A DNA stretch of 64,000 nucleotides from Schistosoma haematobium. Lineage: Eukaryota > Platyhelminthes > Trematoda > Strigeidida > Schistosomatidae. Positions 22,070 through 33,190 of this stretch are shown here, piece by piece; position 1 is the first letter of the stretch; each line of letters opens with the position of its first letter. The notes below the pieces were generated by a model. That model was given only the letters and a program-made list of their open reading frames with translations. It did no database searches and was not told where the DNA came from. The position numbers and the translations under genes are program-made. The stretch covers positions 45,442,691 through 45,506,690 of the forward strand of contig NC_067198.1 in the NCBI RefSeq assembly GCF_000699445.3, given 5' to 3'.

Positions 22070-22543
22070 GAAGCGCGAAGGAATAACTCTTGAAGCAAGT
22101 TTTAATCTGTCTGTAACCTAGCGTCGATTAACAAAAGGCTGGAAGAACGTATAGTAAGTCCTGTCCTTAAGACAAGTACGGAACATAATCCAGAAAAATA
22201 TCATCCTGTAAGCCTAGCAAGAGTTTTTGTCAAAACTTTAGAAACAATTATTCGGAAGGAGTTTTTTAAGTACCTGTAGTGTTTATATGAACTAATATTT
22301 TAATCATATTTGATGACTGCCTGATTTAAAATTTAAGATACAATACGTTTGTTCGTGTTCACCCAGTAGTTCCTGGGTAAATTGCATTAGTTCTGGAATT
22401 TTCAGTTTGTGCAATAATTTAAATACTCCTAATTATCACAGTACGTCGATGAAAACCGGATTCTTTCGGAAAAGCAGCATCGCTTTAGAACAGGTTATTC
22501 GTGTCTCAATAACTTATAAGTAGCTCGTAAAGATTGGTGCCCT
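22070..22543 (+). mobile_element. CR1-like LINE RT fragment, interrupted by a 166-bp insert and by the gypsy element
   Basis: Parallels the LINE at 62.5-63.3 kb: aacgtatagtaagtcctgtc corresponds to 62862-62880 and gaaaaccggattctttcgga to 62995-63010. Frame remnants encode the SPVFKTG to VSLTSVVVKILEKII region and then QHGFRIGYSCL. The gypsy 5' LTR starts right after attggtgccct, cutting the frame. An insertion at 22274-22439 splits it earlier. Confidence 0.75.
22274..22439. mobile_element. 166-bp unclassified insertion with 5-bp target duplication
   Basis: Inserted in the LINE fragment and flanked by agtac at 22269-22273 and 22440-22444. Comparison with 62985-63000 shows the LINE is continuous without it. 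No inverted termini are evident. It begins CTGTAG and ends TATCAC, so a GT-AG reading is also possible, but the duplication favours transposition. Confidence 0.45.
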
Positions 22544-22902
22544 TGTAGTGATTCACTATTATCACGAGAACACGACTGGTTTAATCAAAACAATCATTAT
22601 TATAACCAACTGTACCCGTGCTTGTTTTAACGTGCTTATTTTCAACTGTGCTAAAAGGCATCCATTATTCTCACACTTTGATTGTGAACTCGCGCGAATC
22701 CAGTTACGCTCTGTAACCAAGCTTGTATCCTAGCACGATCTCGGTATTCTTTCGATACCACGAGATCGCCAGCAAATATATCTCGACTTGGTCCATTAAA
22801 TGCCTTCTGATATTTCGCTTCCGGGGGATTTTATGGATTTATTTAGCGCGTGTTTCTCTGTGGCGGTGTTCATAGTCAACCGCGACTCGACACCACGCTA
22901 CA
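22544..22902 (+). repeat. Gypsy 5' LTR (subfamily A)
   Basis: 359 bp from TGTAGTGATT to CACCACGCTACA, with TG...CA ends. The following bases actagtgatccgaattccgg are the region where the primer-binding site should lie; no tRNA match is claimed. Confidence 0.88.
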
Positions 22903-23040
22903 ACTAGTGATCCGAATTCCGGAACACGCCGCAACCTCTGATCCAATCCCCCAAAGAAGTCAATTTGGCGAGTCTATTATTTATCTATCCACGTCTGTCG
23001 TATATTTCCGTATTATTTTTTATTATATAATATACTCGAA

Positions 23041-23710
23041 ATGACGGATAGCGACAAGACTATTATTAATGTCATAGGCTCAGACGTACAGGCCATTCAC
23101 TTTGGACCTGTATCATTCATTCCCCACGACCGAGAGGTTTGGTTTGCTGCATTAGTCTCAGTTTGAGACGCGTCGCAATACGAGCCAAAGGCAAAAGTAC
23201 GCCTTCGCTCTCGAATCACTACCCGGGGACCATTTAGTAGCTGTACGTGAGCTTGTCCTCAATTCCAACGTGCCTAATGTTTACGATAGACTCAAAGAGG
23301 CGATTCTCCGACACTTCCTCCCATTGAGGGAGGAACGATTGGGGACATTGTTAGCACATCACCCCCTGGGTGATGCTAAACCAAGCCACCACCTCACGCG
23401 CCTGCAATCTCTTGCAGGACCAACAGCATCTGACTCGGAAATAGTTAAGGAATTGTGGCTCGAGTCATTACTAGCTCACATCCAACCTTCTGTGAAAGCC
23501 CTGCTCGAGGACGCACCGCTTAACCAGGTAGCCTTCATAGCCGACAAAATTTTAGCGAGGAATAGTACTAAAGACAGCTATATAGTTGCTTCAACGGCAC
23601 GTCCTAAAGTAGACATGGACGCCAATCACTCCTCAGCTCATGGCGACAGGGACATGTGTATTCACACACGTCTTAGTTTTCGAGACCGTTGTAACGTACC
23701 TCAACCCTAA
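23041..23710 (+). pseudogene. Gypsy gag (capsid-like)
   Basis: Start ATG at 23041 (MTDSDKTIINVIG), then DREVWFAALVSV, a stop and a frameshift near 23165, then QKYAFALESLPGDHLVAV and the frame at 23270-23710 with VYDRLKEAILRHFLPLREER, SHHLTRLQSLAG and ALLEDAPLNQVAFIADKIL. These are capsid features of flatworm gypsy gag (WFA near the start, a major helical core). No CCHC zinc knuckle is seen downstream. Confidence 0.75.
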
Positions 23711-23853
23711 GTCCCACGAGCTCGCTCAAGTTCTCTCAAACCCGTCACCACTCGCCCAAAAAGGGTATCTTCCAAGCCACGCCGAAAGGCGGCTTCCGAA
23801 GCGAGTGAAAGTTGGTGGTAACTCCATAGGACCTTCGGGTCTGGCGCCCGCCG

Positions 23854-24468
23854 TTGTCGAGCTCCATGCTCATACAAGACGGGAAACGCCAACGCCGACG
23901 ATTAAAAGCGGCCGTACTCGCTGACTTTTCTCCACAGGTTGGTCGCTTATCCTATGTGCACGATTACCGCACAAACGCCAGGTTCCTAGTAGACACTGAG
24001 GCCCAAGTTTCTGTCGTACCACGAGGTAGCAGCAAGTCACATGCCACAGTGCCTCGACTACGCGCTGCAAATGGCCCAGTCATTCCTACCTACGGTACAC
24101 GACAACTCGCGGTTAACCTGGGCAACCGACGACGGTATATGTGGACGCTCATCATTGCTGATGTTCCCACAGCCATACTAGGTATCGATTTCCTACAGCA
24201 CTATGAATTGCTTGTTGATTCACGTAAGCTGCAGCTAGTCGATGCTTCTTCGAACAGTAAATTCATGGGCTGCAAAGCCCACATGAACGCGTACCGAATC
24301 CTTGGCACATTTTACTCGCGTGACGATAAATTCCACGCTTTATTCGAGAAATTCCCCGTACTCACTAAACCACTCGAGGAGCTTCCATCGGTGACCAATC
24401 GTGTGGTACAACACATAGTCACCCGTCATTCACGGCACGACTTCGCCGACTGGCACCGGAAAAATTAG
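23854..24468 (+). pseudogene. Gypsy aspartic protease region
   Basis: 204-codon frame. The protease block is FLVDTEAQVSVVP followed by AILGIDFLQHYELLVD, the usual flap and C-terminal hydrophobic-G-hydrophobic D elements. The active-site triad normally reads D-T/S-G; here the Gly is Glu (DTE), which would be expected to disable it. The frame ends at ADWHRKN, one base out of register with RT (RLAPEKLAF follows). Confidence 0.8.
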
Positions 24469-24469
24469 C

Positions 24470-25882
24470 TTTCGTTGAACGTGAGTTTGACAATTTACTA
24501 GCTACTGGTATTATTCTTCCTTCTCACAGTCCATGGGCCTCTCCTCTTCACATGGTGCGCAGAAAAGATGGGGTTAGCTGGAGACCATGCAATGACTACC
24601 GAGCTCTAAACGTAGATACGCGCATTGATAGCTACCCTATCCCCCACATACACGACATCACGGCATCGCTCAAGGGCACGACTATCTTTTCTAAGATCGA
24701 TCTGGTACGAGCATATCATGAGATCCCAGTCGCTCTTGAAGATATCGAAAAAACTGCTATCACGACTCCTTTCGGTTTGTTTGAGTTCCTACGAATGCCT
24801 TTTGGATTACGGAATGCTGCTCGAACTCTTCAAAGGTTTATCGATAGCATTGTACGAGACCTAGATTTTGTTCACGTCTATATTGATGACCTGCTAATAG
24901 CATCATCAAACGTAGATGAACATTATCAACATCTTACGCTATTATTCCAACGCCTTTCGGATAATGGAATAGTAGTTAACCTGGACAAGTGCGAGTTGGG
25001 TAAACGAGAAATAATATTTCTGGGTCATGTTATCAAGCAAGAGGGTATTCTACCTTGCGTGGACAAAGTGCAAGCAATAAAGGAGTACAACGTGCCATCC
25101 TCACTCAAGGAACTGAAGGCTTTTCTCGGTTTGGTTAACTTCTACCGTCGTTTCATCCCACACGCAGCAGAACGGTTACGACCACTAACGGACTTACTTC
25201 GCGGCAACCCACGCAGATCAGAAATGAACGATTCTGCACGTACTGCATTCACTGAAATCAAAACGGCTCTTGCGCAAGCCACTCTTCTCGCCCATCCCGA
25301 TCCATCAGCCACGCTTAGTATAGCGGTTGATGCATCCGATGTTGCTATAGGAGCAGTCATGCAACAAAATGTATCCGGTAGTTGGCAACCCCTCGAGTTT
25401 TTCTCACGACGCCTTACTCCCAAGGAGACGAGATATAGCGCTTTTGGTCGCGAGCTGCTAGCAGCCTACTGCGCCATCAAACATTTCCGGCACGCAGTGG
25501 AAGGACGTCAATTCATCTTATTCACCGACCATAAGCCCTTAACGTATGCTTTGCATACCAAGTCTGACCGCTACTCATTATGAGAGTGCAGACATTTGGA
25601 CTATATCTCCCAGTTCACGACAGACCTTCGTCACATCAAAGGGAAGTCGAACTGTGTTGCCGATGCTCTATCACGAATCCAGACGAATGCAGTTACTCTG
25701 CCGGTGCTCGATCTTCCCGCTATGTTCGCCGCCCAAGCAAACGATCTCAGCTGTACAAAAGCACCACACTCTACATCCCTTCTGTATCAGGAAGCATCTT
25801 TAGCCACGACTTCTGGCACCATCCTATGCTAAACTTCTACCGGTCTTCCTCGACCTATCTTACCCTCTGCTTATCGCCGTCT
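24470..25882 (+). pseudogene. Gypsy reverse transcriptase and RNase H
   Basis: Main frame 24552-25583. [13 protein letters not shown], motif [29 protein letters not shown], catalytic [16 protein letters not shown] and [12 protein letters not shown]. RNase [48 protein letters not shown] frame break at about 25580 is followed by YISQFTTDLRHIKGKSN and VADALSRIQ, the standard end of RNase H. It continues as RRLVFDA, where the nested LINE has inserted. RT and RNase H catalytic residues are retained. Confidence 0.9.
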
Positions 25883-25893
25883 CGTATTCGATG

Positions 25894-25930
<37 letters not shown>

Positions 25931-25938
<8 letters not shown>

Positions 25939-27967
25939 GCCTGTTACTCCTCGTGAAGGAGCATAGGCCGCCCACCAGCATTCTCCATCCAACCCTGTCC
26001 TGGGCAATCCTTTCTAGCTCCGTCCAGTTGTAATTCATCCTTTTCATATCTGCTTCTATTATCCGACGCAATGTGTTCTTTGGCCTTCCTCTTTTTCGCT
26101 TCCCTTCAGGATTCCAAGTTAGGGCTTGCCTCGTGATGCAGTTTGACGATTTGCGTAATGTATGTCCTATCCATTTCCATCGTCTTTTCCTAATTTCTTC
26201 TTCAGTTGGAAGTTGGTTTGTTCTCTCCCACAGAAGGCTATTGCTGATGGTATCCGGCCAATGGATGTTGAGTATCTTGCGTCGACAGCTATTTATAAAT
26301 GCTTGTACTTTCTTGATTGTGGTTGTTGTAGTTCTCCAAGTTTCAGCTCCATACAGTAGAACTGCCTTGACGTTCGTATTGAAGATTCTCACTTTGATAT
26401 TGGTTGAAAGTTGTTTTGAGTTCCATATGTTCTTCAATTGTAGGAATGCGACCCTTGCTTTGCCGATCCTCGCCTTTACGTCTGCATCGGATCCTCCTTG
26501 TTCATCGATGATGCTTCCCAGGTATGTGAAGGACTCTACATCTTCCAGAGTTTCGCCATCAAGTGTGATTGGATTGCTGTTCTCCGCTTTGAATTTGAGG
26601 ACCTTGGTTTTCCCTTTGTGTATGCTGAGGCCTACTGATGCAGAGATTGCTGCTACACTGGCTGTCTTTGTCTGCATCTGTTCGTGTGTACGTGATAGGA
26701 GGGCTAGGTCATCTGCGAAGTCCAAATCGTCTAATTGATTCTGAGTTGTCCATTGTATTCCGTGTTTTCCTTCAGATGTTGAGGTCTTCATAATCCAGTC
26801 GACCACCAGAAGAAAGAGGAAGGGAGAGAGTAAACAGCCTTGTCTGACTCCAGTCCTTACTTGGAATGCATCTGTCAGCTGTCCTCCATGCACTACTTTT
26901 CACTGTAGTCCGTCGTATGAGTTCCGGATAATATTGACAATCTTCTCAGGAACTCCGTAGTGTCGAAGAAGTTTCCATAACGTCCTCCTATCTACACTGT
27001 CGAATGCCTTTTCATAATCAATGAAGTTGATGTATAGTGACGAGTTCCACTCAACTGATTGTTCGACGATGATCCGTAGTGTTGCAATTTGGTCTGTGCA
27101 CGACCGATCCTTACGGAATCCAGCTTGTTGATCTCGAAGTTGGGCGTCTACTGCATCCTTCATCCGGTTCAGCAACAATCTGTTGAAGACTTTCCCTGGT
27201 ATTGACAGTAGTGTAATGCCTCTGTAGTTTTCACATTTGCTCAGATCTCCTTTCTTTGGAATCTTGACGAGGTGTCCTTCTTTCCAGTCCATCGGCACTT
27301 GTTCCTCCTCCCAAATCTTTTGGAATAGAAGATAAAGCATGCTTGTGGTTGCTTCGATGTCTGATTTCAGTGCTTCAGCTGGTATGTTGTCGGGTCCTGC
27401 TGCTTTCCCGTTCTTGATTTGTCTGACGGCCATTCTAATTTCTTCCGTAGTTGGTGGATTGACATCTATAGGAAGATCTATGTGTGCTGCTTCGATGTCC
27501 GGCGGATTCATTGGAGCCGGCCTATTCAGGAGTTCCTCGAAGTATTCTACCCATCTGTTACGCTGTTGTTGAATTTCGGTGATTGGCTTGCCTTCTTTGT
27601 CTTTGACCGGCCTCTCTGGTTTACTGTATTTCCCTGATAGTTTCTTCGTTGTATCGTAAAGCTGTTTCATATTTCCTTCTCTAGCAGCTTTTTCTGCCGT
27701 CGTTGCTAGCTCTTCCACGTATTTCTTCTTGTCGGCTCTAATGCTCCTCTTCACTTGTTTGTTTGCTTCTATGTATTCAGCTTGTGCTTGGACTTTCTCT
27801 GCTCGTGTTCGGCTGTTGTTAATTGCTGCCTTCTTGTTCTTCCTTTCTTTGATCTTGTCCAGTGTTTCTATAGAGATCCATTCCTTATGATGGTGTTTCT
27901 TTAGGCCCAGAACCTCTTGACACGTTGAAGTTAATGCTTCCTTGATGCCTTTCCAGTTGTCCTCCAT
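25931..27967 (-). pseudogene. Family C LINE reverse transcriptase and C-terminus
   Basis: Two frames in the same register (27967-26900 and 26893-25931) separated by one TGA at 26897-26899 where relatives have Cys (GLQ-stop-KVVHGGQ). RT motifs: GKAAGPDNIPAEALK, CENYRGITLLSIPGKVF, DQQAGFRKDRSCTDQI, motif A INFIDYEKAFDSVDRRTLW, motif [20 protein letters not shown] and catalytic [11 protein letters not shown]. The C-terminal region has [25 protein letters not shown] and [11 protein letters not shown]. Catalytic residues intact; about 675 residues in total. Confidence 0.9.
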
Positions 27968-28181
27968 AGTAGTTTCTTCTTCTTTCAGTAGATCTCGTAA
28001 GGCTTGGAACCTGTTGTTGAGAGCTATCTTGAATTCATTGAGTTTGACAGTATCTCGAAGGAAGGCTGTATTGAACCTTTGTATTGCTGTTTGTCCACTT
28101 GTCCAGTTCTTTTTAGCTTCAGTTTCAAATTGGCTACAACTAGGTGGTGATCTGAAGCTACGTCAGCACCTTTCCTGGTTC

Positions 28182-28949
28182 TCACATCTTCCATTGTCCT
28201 TCGGAATTTTTGTTGATGCAAATATGATCTATTTGGTTCTCTGTAGTGTGGTCCGGTGAGATCCATGTAGCCTTGTGTATACGCTTGTGTGGAAATATTG
28301 TGCCTCCTATGACCAATTTGTTGAATGCACACAAATTTGCAAATCTTTCTCCATTTTCGTTTCTTTCTCCTAGTCCATGTCGTCCCATAATATCTTCATA
28401 TCCAGTGTTGTCTATTCCGACTTTGGCATTTAGATCTCCCATCAGAATAGTTAGGTCCTTTCTTGGGCATTTCTCAATGATTGACTGCAGCCGCTCGTAG
28501 AATTGATCTTTAATGTCGTCGTTGCTATCATTGGTGGGTGCATAACATTGGATAATATTCATTAAGATCCCCTCCTTCTTTGTTTTGAATGATGCTTTGA
28601 TGATTCTGGATCCGTGAGATTCCCATCCTACAAGTGCATTTCGTGCTACTTTGGACAGCATAAGAGCGACTCCCTGAGTGTGTGGAGCATTGTCCTCTTC
28701 GTGACCGGAGTATAGCAGCATCTCTCCCGTATTTAGCCTTTTCTGTCCAGCTTGGGTCCAGTGGGTTTCGCTGATTCCCAGTACTGCTAAGTTGTATCTC
28801 CTCATTTCCATTGATATTTGACTGGTCTTCCCGGTTTCCCACATTGTTCGAACGTTCCATGTACCTATAAAAATTTTTGCTCTGGTTGTTAGAAGGGGCA
28901 TCGGCCTCGTGGCTTCCGAAGGAGCTCGGCTTTCACCATGAAGCGTCAT
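28182..28949 (-). pseudogene. Family C LINE endonuclease domain
   Basis: 255-codon frame beginning MTLHGESRAPSEATRPM. Motifs: IFIGTWNVRTMWETGK, LAVLGISETHWTQAGQ (catalytic Glu), GVALMLSK, IIQCYAPTNDSNDD, DLTILMGDLNAKVG (Asp/Asn), NENGERFANLCAFN, HKATWISPDH and NQIDHICI. It shifts frame near 28190-28210 to RRTMEDVRTRKGADVASDHH, which carries the final S-D-H triad, and shifts again near 28085 before the RT part. Confidence 0.9.
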
Positions 28950-29137
28950 AATTCTTCTAAATGAAGACCTTCTAACTCCCAGGGCAGAGTTAAAATGGTT
29001 TGGATTATTTTTTCTGGTAAGCGTTTTTTTAGCGAGTTAGTTTTCTACGGGATGGGGACGCTAACCCCATGCCCAACCCTCCTCCTTTACCCGGGCTTGG
29101 GACCGGCAGTAACCCTATAAGAGCTACAGGCGGAGTT

Positions 29138-30383
29138 CGTACTCGATGCCCTGCATGGATTATCTCATCCAGGTATCGCAGCACGATACGTCTGGCCGTC
29201 CATGAATAAAGATGTTCGTATGTGGGCGAAGCAATGGTTACAGTGTCAACGATCAAAAGTGCACAGGCACGTAGCCGTCCCCCTTGGTACTTTCGCTACG
29301 CCTGATGCTCGCTTCGATCACGTTTTCTTAGACATTGTGGGACCACTGCCACCATCGCATGGGTATGATCACATACTCACGTGCATCGACCGTTTCACCA
29401 GATGGCCCGAAGCTATACCCATCACGTCTATCACGGCGGAGACAGTTGCTCACCGCTACATAGAACGATAGATAGCTCTATGTGGTTGTCCCTCGACGGT
29501 CACGACTGACCTAGGACAACGATTTGAGTCCGCATTATTCTCCTCACTTACTCGACTGCTTGGTACGGAACGCATACGCTCTACCGCCTACCATCCAGCT
29601 TCTAACAGTTTAGTTGAAAGGTTTCCACGCCAACTTAAAAGTGCTCTTCAAGCACGCGAAAACGACAATTGGTACGAAACCTTACCGCTCGTCCTCTTAG
29701 GTATTCGAATGAGCTTGAAGGCAGATATCCAATTTTCCGTCGCTGAACTTGTATACGGCACGACATTGCGTCTGTCCGGAGAATTCTTCACACCACGGAG
29801 CAGACCTGATTTCGGCAAATCAGACTACGTCCAACGACTGTCTGCATTTATGCGAACTCTGCCTCCGGTGTCAACTCGAATACAACATCGACAGGTTGCC
29901 CTCCCTCGAGAGTGATCTGCCTGTTCACATGTTTTCATACGAGTAGATTCGGTACGCAAACCTTTGCAACAGCCTTACGAAGTCCTTTTTCACGTGATCG
30001 CTTCCCACGAAAAGACCTTGGAGGTTGATCGACATGGCCGCGTTGAAATCGCCAGCATTGATCGTCTCAAACCGGCACACGTCGATGACAGTGCCCTATC
30101 TGATAACTTGAGATTCAAGGCTAGACCTATACAACCTACTAGCGGGATCCTTAAATCTTCTTCAGATCCCATGCTAGATACACCTGAGACCTCATTCTCA
30201 CGTCCCAGTCAACAGCGCGCGTCATCTGCATCATCTACGGACGAAACGACAGTCTCACGTCCAGATCAGCAGACCACGCCGCCCTTGACTTCGGATGAGA
30301 TTGCAGGCTCACGCGATACGAACGAGACTACCGTCTCACGTTCCAGTCGCCGAGTACGGTTGTCTGTACGCTTCCGCGACTAG
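29138..30383 (+). pseudogene. Gypsy integrase
   Basis: Resumes after the LINE as FVLDALHGLSHPGIAARYVW, giving the two His of the N-terminal zinc-binding part. The paired Cys should follow in WAKQWLQCQRSK; the first is Trp here, so one ligand is lost. DDE core: HVFLDIVGPLPP and CIDRFTRWPEA, an in-frame TAG at 29469-29471, then VTTDLGQRFES and YHPASNSLVERF (catalytic Asp, Asp, Glu all present). The C-terminal frame 29964-30383 contains IASIDRLKPAHVD and a Ser/Thr-rich tail. Inactive because of the stop and frame breaks. Confidence 0.88.
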
Positions 30384-30948
30384 CCGCACAGTTAACAACC
30401 GATACGGTGTAGGACTATTCCTATACTACATGCATGCTACACTCTTCTCTTTTTTGATTTTTTTCTGTATCCTGAGCCCACGCCTCCGACCACCTCCGTT
30501 TGGTACCGTCGACTTCAGTCAACTTTGGCGAAAGCTGGACTGGCCACCCATGCTCTTGTCAACGCACCCAGTCGATATTTTGGTTTCGAATGCTTGGCAC
30601 ACGCTTGATCTCGAACTTTTTCGTTATGGTCGCTCCTGGTTCCTCGGCCTAACGTGGTTCCGTCCTACGTCTGCAGCGTTTCTGGTCCGCATCACTACGA
30701 ACGCAATCTTCAGTTTCTGGATACAAACCACTCTGGTGTAGTATGCCAACTCAAGCAACAAATACAGCACACCGCCCCTGGTACCGTTCTCCGAAAAAGA
30801 ACTTCGTTGGCAACTCGACGATCAACGATCGCTTTCCTGCTCCACCAATTCTTCCGCCTTACAATCGCTCTTCAGCCGATCAGTTTTACGATTCAAGCCG
30901 CTTTTTGTCGAAAGTGTAAACCCTTTCTAGCGAGTGGCTCCAGTAGTG
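30384..30948 (+). other. Gypsy post-integrase region
   Basis: Nearly identical to 17437-16880 on the other strand. The frame at 30295-30741 overlaps the integrase end; no recognisable domain. One substitution between copies changes T to M in WPPMLLSTHP. No clear polypurine tract was identified immediately before the LTR. Confidence 0.5.
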
Positions 30949-31296
30949 ACTCATTTTATCACGAGAAAACGATTGGTTTATTGAAAACAATAATTATTAT
31001 ACCCAACTTTACCAGTGCTTGTTTTAACTTGCTTTTGTTTAACTGTGCTAATTTCAGCCATTTTGTGCTTCCATTACTTTCCATCATTGTTCCGTGGTTT
31101 TTGGCTTTGCTTTCACGTACTCCGCTTTCCTGCTCTCGCTTGTACCATTTCTTGGCACGATCTTGGTATTCGTTCGATACCGCGAGATCGCCAACGAAAT
31201 ATATTTGGTTACGTTCAACCTTCGCCTTCTGATTTCTTTGGCCGTGTTTCTTGGTAGCGGTGTTCTTAGTCGATTGGAACTCGACGCCACGCTAGA
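30949..31296 (+). repeat. Gypsy 3' LTR (subfamily B, diverged)
   Basis: Starts cagtagtgactcattttatc and ends gccacgctaga. The first 100 bp match the left copy's 3' LTR. From ctgtgctaatttcagcc onward it follows a different sequence from the 5' LTR, retaining only core blocks such as acgatcttggtattcgttcg. Confidence 0.75.
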
Positions 31297-31800
31297 AGAG
31301 CATGATTCTACATGAGAATTGTTGAGGTGACAAAGTAATCGAGAAGTGTGGTCCATATCATAACAAATGAAGAACGCGTTATCAACATATCTAGAGTAGT
31401 ATGTTGTGTTTTAGATTTCATGTTTCAGTTTTGTTTGTTTTAGGTTAGCCATTAACATATCGTCTAACTAGACTCCAATGGTAATCTCATGGCCACTCGA
31501 TCGGTTGGTTTGTATAGTTGATAGTTGAGTTAAAAATGAACCTCATTGTTAATAATTTTCTCAACTCATTTTGCTCCAAAAAAGTAATTCAGATTGTTGG
31601 CAAATCATATTAATAGTTTCTTTTTATGGTATACCCATAAATAATGAATACATATCAAAAGATACCATGGATTTATTTGATAATTTATATTATTAGTTAG
31701 AATTTTAGGTTGTATGCAGCTGCTGAGAAACCATAAAGTGGAGTGTTGAATTCATTTTATTTTGCAAACCTTGCTCCGTTCAAAAAATAAATGTCAACCT
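31297..31800. other. AT-rich unassigned stretch
   Basis: No gene or recognised repeat between the gypsy 3' LTR and the next LINE fragment. Confidence 0.3.
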
Positions 31801-31804
31801 AATA

Positions 31805-32210
31805 AATGAAATGTGTTGTCCAACCTGCTTTCAATGTGTTTCACTGATTCCAAGCAACTCCACGTCGTATCTTTTCATTTTTGCAGCATTTTGGATGACT
31901 CTTCAGGTCTACCACATTGTACGAACATTCTGTGTACTTGAATTATTGATTGGTCTGGTTGTCAGGAGAGGCACCAACCTCGTGACTTCCGAAGGAACTT
32001 GGCTTTCAACATGAGGCGTTATAACTCTTCTAAATGAAGACATTCTAAATACCAGGGCAGAGTTTAAATGGTTTGAATTATTATTTCTGGTCAGCGTTGC
32101 TTTAGCGATTTAGTTTTCTACGGGATGAGGTCGCTAACCCCATACCCAACCCTCCTTTTTTATCCGGGCTTGAGACCGGCAGTACCCCAGAGGTGCTCCG
32201 CATGGAGTTA
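31805..32210 (-). mobile_element. Family C LINE, 5'-end fragment
   Basis: Matches the 5' end of the LINE at 28.75-29.1 kb on the minus strand: cattgtacgaacattctgtg, cgtgacttccgaaggaactt and atccgggcttgagaccggca correspond to 28845-28857, 28911-28925 and 29091-29106. Only the leader and start of the endonuclease remain, an unusual 3'-truncated fragment. Confidence 0.8.
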
Positions 32211-32454
32211 TTAAATGAGATATGAGTAAATATCACTATTAAAACAAGGACTACTTGTAAACAAGTTGATTTATGGGGTCACTTACTAATGCAGCTATGA
32301 AATGCAGATATTGATTTACTCAGGATAAGATCACTTAAGCAAAGGCAACATTATGAGTTTACATGGAATATTACTTATGAATAGTTCATTATTCTACAAA
32401 ATTAAATAGAGATGTAAAAACCTTTATTTCTCTATTTAACTGTTATCATGCTCT

Positions 32455-32690
32455 CTTCGTTTCTTCAACATATTGATGGTGAGTGTCCGCACGCAAGACT
32501 GATAGGTCCTGGGTTCGAACCCCGCGAGGCGGAATCATAGACGTGCACTTTTGAGGAGTCCAACAGTAATACAAAACAACCATCCAGTGCTTCCAGGTTT
32601 TCCATGTTGGTCTAGTTTTGAATTGACTCACGATCTCAATTATTAAATTACTAAGATCTCCACCAAACTCCCTTTTGATATTTGTTAGGT
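32455..32690 (+). mobile_element. Hammerhead SINE (family H2), decayed copy
   Basis: tRNA-like part with a B-box-type gggttcgaacccc at 32511-32523, followed by a degenerate hammerhead (32544-32600: ttgaggagtcc retained, the GAAAC arm reads CAAAAC) and the family tail tccaggttttccatgttggt, then ctccaccaaactcccttttgat. Confidence 0.7.
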
Positions 32691-32869
32691 CCCGACAAGA
32701 ATAATGGATGGTAACTTTTGGGATCCATTTATAGACCGATACTAAACGTATATTTTTATCGTATAATTGTTAACTAAACTATTCATGTTCGTGTTTCTCA
32801 TATTTTGAGCATTATTTTAGCCTATGAACTATTATTACATGATTTACCATTCTTGAATTATGCTCTGTC

Positions 32870-33190
32870 TATTAATTACTACCTCCCACATTCACAGCCA
32901 CTTTTGGTTAAATCTTGTAAAAATGTTAGTTCCTATTTTATGGTATGATGTGGTCTATGTGGTTGGTATATAAACTCAGTATGTTTGAAATATAATGTAA
33001 CATACTGCAGAGTCTGAGATTGGTGTTCTGGACTTAACTCGCTGGGCTAGGCGGATAGCAGTACTAATAAGGACTTTAGACTACTCGTACGGGTTTTATG
33101 CCTCATTGGTCCGATCGATAATTCACTACTCCCTAGTTAGCGGTATCGTTACGTTATACAATAAACAGGGTACTCGGGTCAAAAGTGACA
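32870..33190 (+). repeat. Unclassified dispersed repeat R1, copy 2
   Basis: Blocks cccacattcacagccacttt, gttggtatataaactcagta and gattggtgttctggactt shared with copies at 20860 (minus), 35900 (minus) and 47135 (plus). TATA-like and AATAAA-like boxes at the right spacing would fit an LTR, but no internal region is attached. Confidence 0.6.

Larger units (their letters stand above)
25895..29137 (-). mobile_element. SR2/RTE-like LINE (family C), nearly full length, nested in the gypsy element
   Basis: The minus strand starts near 29137 and ends at 25895 in a (TAAG)n tail, seen on the plus strand as about eleven ttac repeats at 25895-25937. Flanked by a 12-bp target duplication, cgtattcgatgc at 25883-25894 and cgtactcgatgc at 29138-29149, with one mismatch. 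It encodes an APE endonuclease and an RTE-type reverse transcriptase in one ORF, broken by only two frameshifts and one stop. Shares its 3' end with fragments at 20.0-20.5, 43.3-44.3 and 54.2-56.2 kb, showing repeated activity of the family. Confidence 0.92.
22544..31296 (+). mobile_element. Ty3/gypsy LTR retrotransposon, split by a nested LINE
   Basis: LTR (22544-22902), gag (from 23041), protease (23854-24468), reverse transcriptase and RNase H (24470-25882), nested LINE (25895-29137), integrase (29138-30383), 3' region and a diverged 3' LTR (30949-31296). Pol order PR-RT-RH-IN is that of Ty3/gypsy. Without the LINE the element is about 5.5 kb. Frames are broken by several single-base changes and at least one stop, so it is inactive. 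The two LTRs belong to different subfamilies, and no matching target duplication was found. Related named families in schistosomes (Boudicca, Saci) could not be distinguished by eye. Confidence 0.92.

Noticed and set aside
22274..22439. Insertion in the LINE as a spliceosomal intron
   Set aside because: GT-AG ends can be read, but the AGTAC duplication on both sides and the absence of introns in LINE relatives favour insertion.
25895..25937. ttac tandem repeat as telomeric or CRISPR-like array
   Set aside because: It is the (TAAG)n 3' tail of a minus-strand RTE-like LINE, bounded by the target duplication; no spacers exist.
26073..26738. 221-aa plus-strand ORF as a gene
   Set aside because: It is the antisense of the LINE reverse transcriptase frame; composition follows from the other strand.
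30654..31232. 192-aa ORF as a gypsy envelope-like gene
   Set aside because: It runs from the post-integrase region into the 3' LTR, has no signal peptide, cleavage site or membrane anchor pattern, and the left copy's equivalent runs into an LTR too.
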